Below are positions 52,840-62,196 of a DNA stretch of 64,000 nucleotides, piece after piece. Source of the stretch: Rahnella rivi (lineage in GTDB: Bacteria; Pseudomonadota; Gammaproteobacteria; Enterobacterales; Enterobacteriaceae); assembly GCF_019049655.1 (NCBI RefSeq), contig NZ_JAFMOX010000062.1, forward strand, positions 124,001 through 188,000. The letters are read 5' to 3'. A program made the position numbers and the translations under genes. Numbering within the stretch: position 1 is the first letter of the stretch; each line of letters begins with the position of its first letter. The notes below the pieces were generated by a model. That model was not told the DNA's origin, searched no databases, and was given only the letters and a program-made list of their open reading frames with translations.

Positions 52840-54894
52840 ATGACGCGCACAGGTAAGGTGATCTCGTGGATTGCCGGTGTGATTATTATTCTGCTGATCG
52901 CCATCGTTATTTTCATCGCGATGTTTGACTGGAATCGCCTCAAACCTACGATCAATCAAAAAGTCAGCGCTGAGCTGAACCGTACGTTCGCGATCCGTGG
53001 CGATTTGGGTGTGGATTGGTCACGCCAGAAAGACGAGGCGGGCTGGCGTGCGTGGGTTCCGTGGCCGCACATCCATGCCGAAGACATTGTGCTGGGGAAT
53101 CCGGCAGATGTGCAGGGCGGTGAGAAAGATGCGCAGATGGTGAAACTTGCCCGCGTAGATGCCAGCATCGCGCCGCTGGCGTTACTGCATAAAGAAGTGC
53201 TGATCCCGAGGATTTGGCTGAAACAGCCGGATGCCTCGCTGCTGCGTTTAGCCAACGGCAAAAATAACTGGACGTTCAATCTTGCCAACAGTGATCAGAA
53301 AGACCCGGCACAGCCACCGTCAGCCTGGTCGTTTACCCTCAACGACATCGTCTTTGATCGCGGGCAGATTGATTACAAAGATGCCGTGATGAAAGCCGAT
53401 TTCCGCGCAGTGATTGATCCGCTGGGCAAACCATTGCCGTTCACCGAAGTTACCGGCGATAAAAAAGACGCACCGAAAAGCAAAACGCCGCCGTTCGTGT
53501 TTGGCTGGAAAGTGGACGGCAAATACAACGGTGAATCGCTCTCCGGCAGCGGGAAAATCGGCGGGATGCTGGCGCTGAAAGACGCAGATGCGTTGTTCCC
53601 GTTACAGGCAGACGTCCGCTCCGGGAATACCCGCGTGGCCGTCGCCGGGACATTGCAGGATCCGATGAACCTCGGCGGTCTGGATTTACGCCTGAAGTTC
53701 TCCGGCCAGACGCTGTCTGATTTGTATGGCCTGACCGGCGTGCTCTTACCGCAAACGCCGCCGTATTCCACTGATGGTCATTTATCGGCGACGTTGCACG
53801 ATAAAAACGGCGCAATTTATCGTTATCAAAACTTTAACGGTGAAATTGGCGACAGCGATATCCACGGTTCCCTGACTTATCAGGCGAGTAAGCCGCGTCC
53901 GAAACTGACCGGCGAAGTGGTGTCTAAACAGCTGCGCTTTGCCGATCTGGCACCGCTCATCGGGGCCGATTCCAATAAAGAGAAAGCGAAACGCGGTGAG
54001 ACGACGCGTCAGCCTTCTGACAAAGTGCTGCCGGTCGAGAAGTTCGATACCAAATCCTGGGGCGCGATGGATGCTGACGTGAAGTTCAGCGCAAAACGCA
54101 TTGAACATGGCGAATCTCTGCCGCTCAGCGATTTGAGTACCCATCTGAAACTTAACAACAGCGTTATCCTGCTCGACCCTCTGCGCTTCGGTGTGGCGGG
54201 CGGTAATCTCAATTCCACCATCAGGCTGGAAGGAGATAAATCGCCGATGCGGGCGCGTGCGGATCTGCATGCCCGCCATCTGAAACTGAAACAGCTGCTG
54301 CCAAAAATGGAATCCATGGAACGCAGTCTGGGGGATCTGAACGGTGATGCGACGCTCACCGGTACCGGTAATTCCGTCGCCGCGCTGCTGGGCACCAGCA
54401 ACGGTGATATGAAAATCCTGATAAATGACGGCGTAGTCAGCCGCAGCCTGATGGAACTGGCGGGGCTGAACGTGGGGAATTATCTGGTCGGGAAACTGTT
54501 CGGCGATGACGAAGTGGCTATTAACTGCGCTGCGGCCAACGTCAACATCAAAAACGGGCTGGTGACGCCACGTCTGTTCGTGTTCGACACTGAGAATGCG
54601 GTGATCACCATCACCGGCAGCACCAATATGGCAACCGAACGTCTGGATCTGACCATCGACCCGGAAAGTAAGGGCCTGCGCGTGCTGACCTTGCGTTCAC
54701 CGCTGTATGTGCGCGGGACCTATAAAAATCCGGATGCGGGCGTCAAACCGGGGCCGCTGATTGCCCGTGGCGCCGCCGCCGTCGCTCTCGGGGCCGTCGT
54801 TGCCCCGGCCGCTGCCCTGCTGGCGCTGATTTCCCCAAGCGACAGCGCAGAAAACCAGTGCGGCCCGATATTGCAGCAAATGAAAGAGAAGTGA
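52840..54894 (+). CDS. yhjG: AsmA-family protein YhjG
   Basis: 684 aa, against about 690 in E. coli. One N-terminal membrane helix (VISWIAGVIIILLIAIVIFI) is followed by a long beta-rich periplasmic region and a C-terminal AsmA domain (NGDATLTGTGNSVAALLGTS, NGDMKILINDGVVSRSLMEL). AsmA-like proteins are proposed to carry phospholipids between membranes. AGGAA precedes the ATG. Place next to pdeH is as in E. coli. Confidence 0.9.
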   Translation: MTRTGKVISWIAGVIIILLIAIVIFIAMFDWNRLKPTINQKVSAELNRTFAIRGDLGVDWSRQKDEAGWRAWVPWPHIHAEDIVLGNPADVQGGEKDAQMVKLARVDASIAPLALLHKEVLIPRIWLKQPDASLLRLANGKNNWTFNLANSDQKDPAQPPSAWSFTLNDIVFDRGQIDYKDAVMKADFRAVIDPLGKPLPFTEVTGDKKDAPKSKTPPFVFGWKVDGKYNGESLSGSGKIGGMLALKDADALFPLQADVRSGNTRVAVAGTLQDPMNLGGLDLRLKFSGQTLSDLYGLTGVLLPQTPPYSTDGHLSATLHDKNGAIYRYQNFNGEIGDSDIHGSLTYQASKPRPKLTGEVVSKQLRFADLAPLIGADSNKEKAKRGETTRQPSDKVLPVEKFDTKSWGAMDADVKFSAKRIEHGESLPLSDLSTHLKLNNSVILLDPLRFGVAGGNLNSTIRLEGDKSPMRARADLHARHLKLKQLLPKMESMERSLGDLNGDATLTGTGNSVAALLGTSNGDMKILINDGVVSRSLMELAGLNVGNYLVGKLFGDDEVAINCAAANVNIKNGLVTPRLFVFDTENAVITITGSTNMATERLDLTIDPESKGLRVLTLRSPLYVRGTYKNPDAGVKPGPLIARGAAAVALGAVVAPAAALLALISPSDSAENQCGPILQQMKEK

Positions 54895-55008
54895 TGTTAA
54901 TAAAGGGGCGATATCAGCAACCCTGGCGCAGCCTGTTACGCTGCTGCCAGGTTGCCAGCGCAGGGGAATTATCGCGTTTCGGCATGTCTCCCGCGCTGTT
55001 TATCTGAA

Positions 55009-55776
55009 TCACTGAGGCACGGGATCCAGTACCTTGCAGTCATGGTCCTGGATCTCCTCGGTGGAGGCGTTATTGAGTTTCAGTAAGTCACGTTCGCTTG
55101 CCAGCAGCAGGTAATCGCCGCCTTGCAGGCTGACCATCGCCATACCGAAATGCCCCATCTTTTTGTCGGCGCCCGGCACGCCAGCGGCCAGAATGCGGAA
55201 AGCCCCTCGCTGATTGAGCTCAGAGGGGGTGACTTTGCGTGCCAGATAGGTGTGGCCGAGCAGTTGATCAGGCAGTGTCTGCCAGTCGTATCCGAGCTGC
55301 GCGCTGTCTTTAATCAGCGTGGCTTTGACCTGTGGCAGCAGACAGGAAATATGGATGTGCAGCTGGTTCTGCGACCGTCCGTATTGTGAGTTGATCGCCA
55401 GTGAGACATTACTGTCGTCGATCGGTTTTCCGTATTTCTCCGCCATAAAATGCCGCGCACTCCAGGCCTGACTGAAGAAATTCGGCGTGGCCGGTTCCAG
55501 CAGTGCCGGGCTTTCCATGCCAGTGATCCGCGCACTGGGCATCAGTAAATACTGCAACGGGCCGTTCAAATCTTTCAGTACTACAAATCCCTGCTGTTCA
55601 TCGACCTGCGCACAAGGCGCGGGTTTTCCGCTGCTGCGCTGATTAGGCACGCATTTCTGACTGATGATATTCCACAGGGCATTGGGATTTGAGGTGTGAG
55701 GCCAGAAGAACCAGAAAGCGGCGGCAATCACGATAAGCAGAAGCAGGGCCGGCAGGATCAATCGTCGTAAGCGCAT
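55009..55776 (-). CDS. cdh: CDP-diacylglycerol pyrophosphatase Cdh
   Basis: 255 aa from the ATG at 55776 (GAAGG 6 bases upstream); an open frame 15 codons longer runs into a hairpin. Membrane anchor LILPALLLLIVIAAAFWFFW, then KCVPNQ, GFVVLKDLNGPLQYLLMP, ATPNFFSQAWSARHFMAEKYG and the HIT-like catalytic site NQLHIHISC. It hydrolyses CDP-diacylglycerol to phosphatidate and CMP. It follows yhjE on the same strand with a hairpin between them. In E. coli cdh lies elsewhere, so this is a local difference. Confidence 0.93.
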   Translation of the reverse strand: MRLRRLILPALLLLIVIAAAFWFFWPHTSNPNALWNIISQKCVPNQRSSGKPAPCAQVDEQQGFVVLKDLNGPLQYLLMPSARITGMESPALLEPATPNFFSQAWSARHFMAEKYGKPIDDSNVSLAINSQYGRSQNQLHIHISCLLPQVKATLIKDSAQLGYDWQTLPDQLLGHTYLARKVTPSELNQRGAFRILAAGVPGADKKMGHFGMAMVSLQGGDYLLLASERDLLKLNNASTEEIQDHDCKVLDPVPQ

Positions 55777-55795
55777 AAGAAACCTTCGCAGAAGG

Positions 55796-55825
55796 CACCG
55801 TGCCGGGCGCATACCGGGCACGGTG
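55796..55825. terminator. Hairpin between yhjE and cdh
   Basis: CACCGTGCC (55796-55804) pairs with GGCACGGTG (55817-55825). No T run on the minus strand, so it may be an attenuator or mRNA-stabilising stem. Confidence 0.45.
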
Positions 55826-55835
55826 TCCAGGTCAG

Positions 55836-57158
55836 TTACAGTGACTGATGGGCGGTTTCTTTGGACAGCAGCAGCGCAATTAACGTCAGCGTTGCCATAA
55901 AGGCCAGATAAACGCCCACATAGAACAACCCGTAATGGGTTGCCAGCCAGGTGGCGATGTACGGCGCAACGGACGCACCCAGTATCGAAGACACATTATA
56001 GGAGAAGGATGCGCCGGTATAGCGAACTTCCGTCGGGAACAGTTCCGGCAGCAAAGCCCCCATCGGGCCGAAAGTCAGGCCCATCACCATGAATCCGCAC
56101 AGCAGGAACACCATCACCAGTGCCTGCGAGCCGGAACCCAGAATCGTCGGGAAGCTCAGCGCGAAAACGATCATCAGCAGCGTAATGCAAATCATGGTTT
56201 TGCGACGGCCAAATTTGTCAGCCAGTTGGCCGGCAATCGGCACCATCACGCCGAATCCGATCACGCCAAGCATCAGCATCAGCAGGAACTCATTACGCGG
56301 AATGCCCAATCCGACAGGTTTTGCGGCAGTGCCGTAACCGAGTGAATACACGGTCATGATGTAGAACAGCGTGTAAGTTGCCACCATGATGAAAGTGCCG
56401 AGGATCGTCGCTTTTTTGTATTGAGTGAACAGCGTGCCGATAGGCACTTTCACCTGTTTACCGGCTTTGGCAATTTTCGCGAACACCGGCGTTTCATGCA
56501 GCGAAACGCGAACGTACAGACCGACCAGTACCAGCACGGCGGAGAGCAGGAACGGCACGCGCCAGCCCCAGGAAATGAACTGTTCGTCAGTCAGCAGCCA
56601 CGACAGCAGCAGGAACATGCCGTTAGCAAAGAAGAAGCCGATCGGCGCGCCGAGTTGCGGGAAAGAGCCGTAGAGCGCGCGTTTTTTCGGTGGCGCATTC
56701 TCGGTGGCGAGTAATGCCGCACCGCCCCATTCACCGCCCAGACCCAGACCCTGACCAAAGCGCGCCAGTGCCAGCAGCATCGGTGCGAACACGCCAATGG
56801 TGGCGTAAGTCGGCAACAGGCCGATGACCACCGTGGACACGCCCATGGTCAGCAATGAGGCCACCAGCGTGACCTTACGGCCAACGCGGTCGCCGAAGTG
56901 ACCAAACAGCGCAGAGCCGATCGGACGTGCAATAAAGGCGATGGCAAAAGTAGCGAGTGACTGTAGCGTGGCGGCCGTCGGGTCGCCCTGCGGGAAGAAG
57001 ATATGCGGGAACACAATGACGGCGGCGGTCGCGTAGATGTAAAAGTCGAAAAATTCGATGGCCGTACCGATTAGCGATGCCACGATGACTTTGCCGCGGG
57101 AGTTCTGACTCACCAGGTGCGCGTCAGCTTCTAATTCTGGAGTGATAGTGGCTTGCAT
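55836..57158 (-). CDS. yhjE: MFS transporter YhjE, metabolite/proton symporter family
   Basis: 440 aa, 12 membrane segments. IEFFDFYIYATAAVIVFP and GRKVTLVASLLTMG plus RFGQGLGLGGEWGGAALLATE are signatures of the MHS family (as ProP, KgtP, ShiA). FGRRKTMICITLLM and LPELFPTEVRYTGASFSYN mark the second half. Substrate unknown. Its neighbours yhjD and yhjG match E. coli order. Confidence 0.92.
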   Translation of the reverse strand: MQATITPELEADAHLVSQNSRGKVIVASLIGTAIEFFDFYIYATAAVIVFPHIFFPQGDPTAATLQSLATFAIAFIARPIGSALFGHFGDRVGRKVTLVASLLTMGVSTVVIGLLPTYATIGVFAPMLLALARFGQGLGLGGEWGGAALLATENAPPKKRALYGSFPQLGAPIGFFFANGMFLLLSWLLTDEQFISWGWRVPFLLSAVLVLVGLYVRVSLHETPVFAKIAKAGKQVKVPIGTLFTQYKKATILGTFIMVATYTLFYIMTVYSLGYGTAAKPVGLGIPRNEFLLMLMLGVIGFGVMVPIAGQLADKFGRRKTMICITLLMIVFALSFPTILGSGSQALVMVFLLCGFMVMGLTFGPMGALLPELFPTEVRYTGASFSYNVSSILGASVAPYIATWLATHYGLFYVGVYLAFMATLTLIALLLSKETAHQSL

Positions 57159-57445
57159 AAGTGTTTCTTATTTGTAATGAGTGAGAGGGAACTAATGTAA
57201 ATAAATGTATAGCTAAAAGGCATCTTAAGCAGAGCGCGACGGCATTTCAACGCGGCAGGGCGCAGGGAAAAGGGCATTTCAGGCGGGATCGGGCGATTGT
57301 TTTATTAACATCCTGTTTCACCCTTCATAAGTTCGGGGAACAGATGAAATGCAGAGTAACTGACTGGAAAACGGCAAAATAAAAGTGCACGCCTCAGTCA
57401 GTTATTCTGGTTTTCAGGGTAACGCAGAGACTATTTCAGTGCTAA

Positions 57446-58585
57446 TCACTGCTTTTGTACTTTGGTGTCAGTATTAACGTCTGCGATATGTATTTCGTCT
57501 GGCACGATGACATGGTCAGGCGAGTATTCACTGTCGTTTACCGTTGTCCCTTTTGCTTTCTGCGCGGCCTTATCTTTGCGGTCTGGCATGCGCGGATCGT
57601 CTTTGTACTGCGCGGTGGCAATCCATGCGGCGACAAACAGCGTCAGACGGGCGAAGAAATAGAAGAACGCCATCAGGCCGATCACCGAACCAAAGGCGGC
57701 ACCGGACGGCGAGGTCGCCAGGCGCGGCAGCGTCATGGTCATCACAAATTTGATCACCTCAAAACCGATCGCCGCCAGCAGCGTTCCGCGCAGCAGGGCT
57801 TTTTTTCGCGGTTTATGACGCGGCAGCATCCAGAATATCCACAGGAACAACAGATAGTTGGCCGCAATGGAAATCACCAGCGCGATGCTGGTCATCACCG
57901 GCCTGAGCCACTCGATCCCGCCCAGCCCCAGCGCATCCACAATGGATTTTTGCGCCGAACCGGCAATGGAGGTCAGCGACAGGGTAATGATCAACGCCAG
58001 CACCAGACCGGTCAGCGAGACGAAGTCACGGAAATAGCGGCGGTAGATTTTCTCCTGATCCTGCGGGTTACGCTCCCAGACATCGCGCGACTGTGCGCGG
58101 ATCGCTTCACGCAAATTCCCCATCCAGCTGATGCCGGAATACAACGCAATCAGCAGCCCGGATAATCCCACCGCGGTACGTTGCTGGATCGCCGTGTTCA
58201 CCGTACTTTTCAGCGTGGCCGCCAGATTAGGATCGCTGATGCTGTTGACGATCTTATTGATAAGCTCCGCCAGCAAATCCGGATTCGAGGCCAAAACAAA
58301 ACCGACGGCGGCGAACGACACCATCAAAATCGGGATCAGTGACAGGAACGAGAAATAAGTGATCGCCGCACCAAACTGGCTGCCGAGGCGATCATTAAAC
58401 CGCTCGGTGGTGCGCAGCAGATGCGCCACCCATCCCCAGGATTTGACGTGTTCCACCAGGTGCGAAAATCTGCCGATGTTTTTATCCACCGTGTGATTGC
58501 CGGTTTTGATGTTAATCAGCGGCGTCGCTTCTTCCTGCTCAGCCGCGGCGTTTTTTGAAAGGTCTTCTTTTGAAATGAGGGGCAT
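57446..58585 (-). CDS. yhjD: Inner membrane protein YhjD (YihY/BrkB family)
   Basis: 379 aa, longer than E. coli YhjD (337) at both termini, with a polar C-terminal tail. Six hydrophobic segments; GSQFGAAITYFSFLSLIPIL is the family signature near residue 70, and GSVIGLMAFFYFFARLTLFV closes the core. In E. coli a mutant YhjD allows growth without Kdo by exporting lipid IVA, so it is linked to envelope lipid transport. Confidence 0.9.
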   Translation of the reverse strand: MPLISKEDLSKNAAAEQEEATPLINIKTGNHTVDKNIGRFSHLVEHVKSWGWVAHLLRTTERFNDRLGSQFGAAITYFSFLSLIPILMVSFAAVGFVLASNPDLLAELINKIVNSISDPNLAATLKSTVNTAIQQRTAVGLSGLLIALYSGISWMGNLREAIRAQSRDVWERNPQDQEKIYRRYFRDFVSLTGLVLALIITLSLTSIAGSAQKSIVDALGLGGIEWLRPVMTSIALVISIAANYLLFLWIFWMLPRHKPRKKALLRGTLLAAIGFEVIKFVMTMTLPRLATSPSGAAFGSVIGLMAFFYFFARLTLFVAAWIATAQYKDDPRMPDRKDKAAQKAKGTTVNDSEYSPDHVIVPDEIHIADVNTDTKVQKQ

Positions 58586-58669
58586 TGATCCATGTTGTCC
58601 TTAAAAGTGCATCCAGCCCTAAGTATAGACACCTGAGCGGCTCAGGCGACGGGGCAGCGGTTTAACCGC

Positions 58670-59569
58670 TCAGGCAATGAACGTTTGGGATATTTCTGTC
58701 AGCCAGTCCATGAACACTTTCACCCGCCGCGACAGGTTAAGGCGGTGCGGATAGACCAGCGTGACCGGCATCGGCGGCGCGCAGTATTGCGGCAGGACAC
58801 TGACCAGCTGGCCGTTTGCAAGCGGGTCGCGTACGCCCATCAGCGGCACCTGAATGATGCCCAGACCCGCAAGACAGGCGGCTACGTAGGTTTCCGTGCT
58901 GTTGACCGTCACCGCGCCACCGCTCCTGACGGTTTTCAGCTGTTTGCCGTCCAGATACTCAAAGACATCACTGTGGCTGCCGAGCGTTTGCTGGTAATGC
59001 ACCATCGCGTGATGGGCCAGCTGTTCGGGGTGCTCAGGCGTGCCGTAGCGTTGCAGATAGCCGGGGCTGGCGCAGTTGATCATGCTGAGAGCGCCGAGCG
59101 GGCGGGCAATCAGCCCGGAATCTTTCAGCGTGCCGGAGCGGATCACACAGTCAAACCCCTCGCGCACCACATCCACGCGGTGATCGGTGCTGCTCAGTTC
59201 GATTTCCAGCGCCGGGTAGCGGTTGAGAAACTCCGCCAGCCGTGGCAACACCAGATGGGTAGCCATGCCGACCGACATATCCACCCGCAGCCGCCCGCTG
59301 ACGCTGGCCGGATTCGACTGAAACATCGATTCCAGCTCTTCCATATTGGCCAGCAGCTCTTTGCAGCGCTGATAAAACACCTGGCCGTCTTGTGTCAGTT
59401 GTACGCGGCGCGTCGAGCGGTGCAGCAAGCGGGCAGACATCCGGGTTTCCAGTTGCTGCACCAGACGCGAGACACTGCCCTTCGGCAAGCCCAGACTTTC
59501 GGCAGCGCGGGTAAAATTGCTCAGTTCGGCGACACGCACGAAAACCTGCATCGATTGTATTTTATCCAC
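58670..59569 (-). CDS. yhjC: LysR-family regulator, YhjC-like
   Basis: 299 aa, equal to E. coli YhjC, when started at the GTG at 59569 (VDKIQSMQVFVRVAELSNFT); the frame is open for 31 more codons but that part is not family-like. Helix-turn-helix FTRAAESLGLPKGSVSRLVQ, then a LysR effector domain (FDCVIRSGTLKDSGLIARPL). It is divergent from an SDR gene with about 126 bases between, the usual arrangement for a LysR protein and its target. Confidence 0.85.
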   Translation of the reverse strand: MDKIQSMQVFVRVAELSNFTRAAESLGLPKGSVSRLVQQLETRMSARLLHRSTRRVQLTQDGQVFYQRCKELLANMEELESMFQSNPASVSGRLRVDMSVGMATHLVLPRLAEFLNRYPALEIELSSTDHRVDVVREGFDCVIRSGTLKDSGLIARPLGALSMINCASPGYLQRYGTPEHPEQLAHHAMVHYQQTLGSHSDVFEYLDGKQLKTVRSGGAVTVNSTETYVAACLAGLGIIQVPLMGVRDPLANGQLVSVLPQYCAPPMPVTLVYPHRLNLSRRVKVFMDWLTEISQTFIA

Positions 59570-59695
59570 ATTTTGCCCAATTGTTGTTTGAAGTGAGACA
59601 GTGAAACTCATTATGGGGCATTTATCACGCGCGCGTAATCCAATAGGCTGGATTTCATCCAATGCAGCAGTGACATAAACATGATGAGGTCTGGA

Positions 59696-60454
59696 ATGAA
59701 CCGTAAAATCGCGATAGTGACCGGTGCAAGCCGTGGTTTAGGCAAGAATGCTGTTGAAAAGCTGGCAAGAAAGGGCGTGGACATCATTTTGACTTACCAC
59801 AGCCAGCAGGACGCCGCGCAGGCGGTGGTGAAATCGGTCGAGGCGCTGGGCGGCAAGGCTGTGGCACTTAAACTCGATGCCGGAGACAGCAGCAGCTTTG
59901 ATGCGTTTGTTACCAGCGTCAGCCACCAGCTTCAGCAGATCTGGCAGCGCGATACCTTTGATTTTCTGGTGAACAATGCGGGCGTCGGGCTGCACGAGTC
60001 TTTCGCGAAAACCACCGAAGCGCAGTTCGATTTGATGATGAACATCCACCTGAAAGGGCCGTTCTTCCTGACACAAAAACTGTTGCCTCTGATGGCTGAC
60101 GGGGGCCGTATTCTGAACGTATCCAGCGGGCTGGCGCGTTTTGCGCTGCCGGGCTCTTCCGCTTACGCCATCATGAAAGGCGCGGTGGAAGTGCTGACCC
60201 GCTATCAGGCAAAAGAACTTGGCGCACGCGGTATTACCGTCAACGTGCTGGCACCCGGCGCTATTGAAACGGATTTCAGCGGCGGAATGGTTCGCGACAA
60301 TCCTGAGGTCAATAAAATGGTGGCCGGTAACACTGCGCTGGGCCGCGCCGGATTGCCGGATGATATCGGGGATATGGTGGCGCTCATGCTCAGTGATGAG
60401 GCGGGCTGGATGACCGCCCAGCGGGTCGAAGCTTCAGGCGGTATGTTTATCTGA
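59696..60454 (+). CDS. Short-chain dehydrogenase/reductase
   Basis: 252 aa from the ATG at 59696 (GAGG upstream). Classical SDR: cofactor motif TGASRGLG, NNAG (NNAGVGLHESF), catalytic Ser in NVSSGLARF, YxxxK as YAIMK, and the C-terminal EASGGMFI. HSQQD after the second strand suggests preference for NADPH or NADH undecided. Substrate unknown. Likely regulated by the divergent LysR protein. Confidence 0.9.
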   Translation: MNRKIAIVTGASRGLGKNAVEKLARKGVDIILTYHSQQDAAQAVVKSVEALGGKAVALKLDAGDSSSFDAFVTSVSHQLQQIWQRDTFDFLVNNAGVGLHESFAKTTEAQFDLMMNIHLKGPFFLTQKLLPLMADGGRILNVSSGLARFALPGSSAYAIMKGAVEVLTRYQAKELGARGITVNVLAPGAIETDFSGGMVRDNPEVNKMVAGNTALGRAGLPDDIGDMVALMLSDEAGWMTAQRVEASGGMFI

Positions 60455-60475
60455 TCCGACGTTTCTGGCCGGTAT

Positions 60476-61243
60476 TTAATCGTGCTGGAAACGCTTCGCT
60501 TTTATATGCTGTTGTTTTTCCAGCTCGAAAATAGCCCGTTGCAGGTCGCGTTCCTGCGCGGGTGACAAACGCGGAAACTTAAAGCTCAGCCGCTGGGTGC
60601 TGACCGTCTCGCCTTTATTGCTCACCGATTTACGCGGCATCGAACCGATATACTGCAAATCCAGTTTAAAGGTGCCGAGTTCCGCCAGCTGGATCAGCGA
60701 ATCTTTCAGCACTTCGCCCGAGGCAATTTCCGGCAGGGTGGTGCCATCAATCTCCAGCCCCAGACCGCCGAGGGAAATATCCCTGACCCGGTAAGCAAAG
60801 TCACTGGCATCGGCTAATTTACCGCTGCAACGGTAATCCGGCAGCCAGGGTACGCTCACGCGGAAATATTCACGGCGTTGAATGAAATAGAGAACCGGCG
60901 GAATATCACAGATAAACGTAGGCAGGCCGTCGTAGGTGACCTGACGCACTTTTCCGCAGGCGAATTCCACTTTGGCACCCGCAGGCTCAGCGACAAAACT
61001 CAGCGTGTCTGCGGCCATCGCCAGACCGTTTTCATAATCAGAACTGCCCAGATCGAATAAGAACTGATGACCGTCGGCATTCACGTCCAGAATTTTACTG
61101 ATAAATTGCCCACGGGAATGGGTGACCATCACCAGCGTCTGGTTTTTTTTCAGATCCCGTAAAACGGACAATATTGCCAGCGTGTTACGCTTAGCAAACG
61201 ACTCTTTGGGTACTTCGCTCACCTGCCACACCTCATAATTCAT
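60476..61243 (-). CDS. ycgR: c-di-GMP-binding flagellar brake protein YcgR
   Basis: 255 aa. The N-terminal YcgR domain spans residues 1 to about 125; the PilZ domain follows with QRREYFR (RxxxR form) and DISLGGLGLEI (DxSxxG form). On binding c-di-GMP it contacts the flagellar motor and slows rotation. A FliA promoter precedes it. It lies 21 bases from the SDR stop, tail to tail. Slightly longer than E. coli YcgR (244). Confidence 0.94.
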   Translation of the reverse strand: MNYEVWQVSEVPKESFAKRNTLAILSVLRDLKKNQTLVMVTHSRGQFISKILDVNADGHQFLFDLGSSDYENGLAMAADTLSFVAEPAGAKVEFACGKVRQVTYDGLPTFICDIPPVLYFIQRREYFRVSVPWLPDYRCSGKLADASDFAYRVRDISLGGLGLEIDGTTLPEIASGEVLKDSLIQLAELGTFKLDLQYIGSMPRKSVSNKGETVSTQRLSFKFPRLSPAQERDLQRAIFELEKQQHIKAKRFQHD

Positions 61244-61586
61244 TAATCATAAATTGCTGGCGCAGCCTTTGACGTATAAAGCGCCCGTTACGGTTATCGG
61301 CTACCCGGAATAAATCTTTATTGTACTGACCCTGATATTTTGCGCGGTTCAATGTGAAATTTCGGCGTCAGGTCAGGGAAGATCTGCCGCCCTGAATCTA
61401 TATATAGGCGATTTTTCACCCACGTGAGTATCATTTTTTCCCGCTTCGGAATTTTATTACGCTGACTGTGGGCGGTCACGCCGGTCGCTCAGTTTCCACT
61501 CATTTGAAAATTTTTCTCTTTTCATCGAATAAAAAACCGTGCTCAGGTGTTTACCTTCATATCGAACACTGACGGGTACCGTTCTT
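61244..61586. other. Divergent intergenic region ycgR / cytochrome b561
   Basis: 343 bases. The ycgR side has the FliA promoter. The remainder should hold the promoter for the cytochrome-sigma operon; I see no confident ECF-type or sigma-70 site. No gene. Confidence 0.5.
61294..61320 (-). promoter_or_regulatory. FliA (sigma-28) promoter of ycgR
   Basis: The minus strand reads TAAAGATT (61320-61313), 11 bases, GCCGATAA (61301-61294), matching TAAAGTTT-N11-GCCGATAA at 15 of 16 positions. The leader would be about 45 bases. Confidence 0.9.
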
Positions 61587-62165
61587 ATGCAAAATTCTTC
61601 TTCTGTTCTTCGCAGCCGTTACGACGGGCTGACCATCCTTCTGCACTGGCTGACGGCGCTGGCCGTGGTCTTTCTGTTTGCCAGCGCGCACATCTGGGAA
61701 GTGCTGGAGCGCGGTACGCCACTGCGTAAAGGGCTGCAATCCGTGCATATCTCGGTGGGCATTCTGCTGGCGGCGATCATTGTCGGGCGTCTGCTGTGGC
61801 GGCTGTTCACCGTCAGCACGGGGCGTAGCAAACAGAAACCGATTGCCATGCCCACGCTGCTGAAAGCCGCTTCGCACCTGACCCATCTGGCGCTCTATTT
61901 ACTGCTGGTGGCGCAGATCACCCTGGGCTTTTTATTCCGCTGGTCGCAGGCCGAGCCTTTCTATTTCTTTGGTTTATTTCCGATCCCGGATGTTTTCAAT
62001 TTCGACAGCGTGATGACCAAAACTTTTGGCTCATTGCATAACAACGTGGCGTGGGCGCTGATTATTCTGGCTGGCGTGCATGCCCTGGCGGCACTTTTCC
62101 ATCATTACGTTCTGCGCGACGGCATTCTGCGCCGCATGTTACCGGGCAGTGAAAGCCGCCCGTAA
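61587..62165 (+). CDS. Cytochrome b561 family protein
   Basis: 192 aa from the ATG at 61587 (MQNSSSVLRSRYDGLTILLH); the upstream codons are not family-like. Four membrane segments with heme-ligand histidines in ILLHWLTALAVVFLFAS, LQSVHISVGILL, SLHNNVAWALIILAGVHALA and ALFHHYVLRDGILRRMLPG. The last phrase is typical of CybB-type cytochrome b561. A quinone-linked role in electron transfer (for example superoxide oxidation, shown for E. coli CybB) is plausible. First gene of an operon with a TPR protein and an ECF sigma factor. Confidence 0.88.
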   Translation: MQNSSSVLRSRYDGLTILLHWLTALAVVFLFASAHIWEVLERGTPLRKGLQSVHISVGILLAAIIVGRLLWRLFTVSTGRSKQKPIAMPTLLKAASHLTHLALYLLLVAQITLGFLFRWSQAEPFYFFGLFPIPDVFNFDSVMTKTFGSLHNNVAWALIILAGVHALAALFHHYVLRDGILRRMLPGSESRP

Positions 62166-62196
62166 ATCATCAATGTGTACCCTACAGGACATCATC

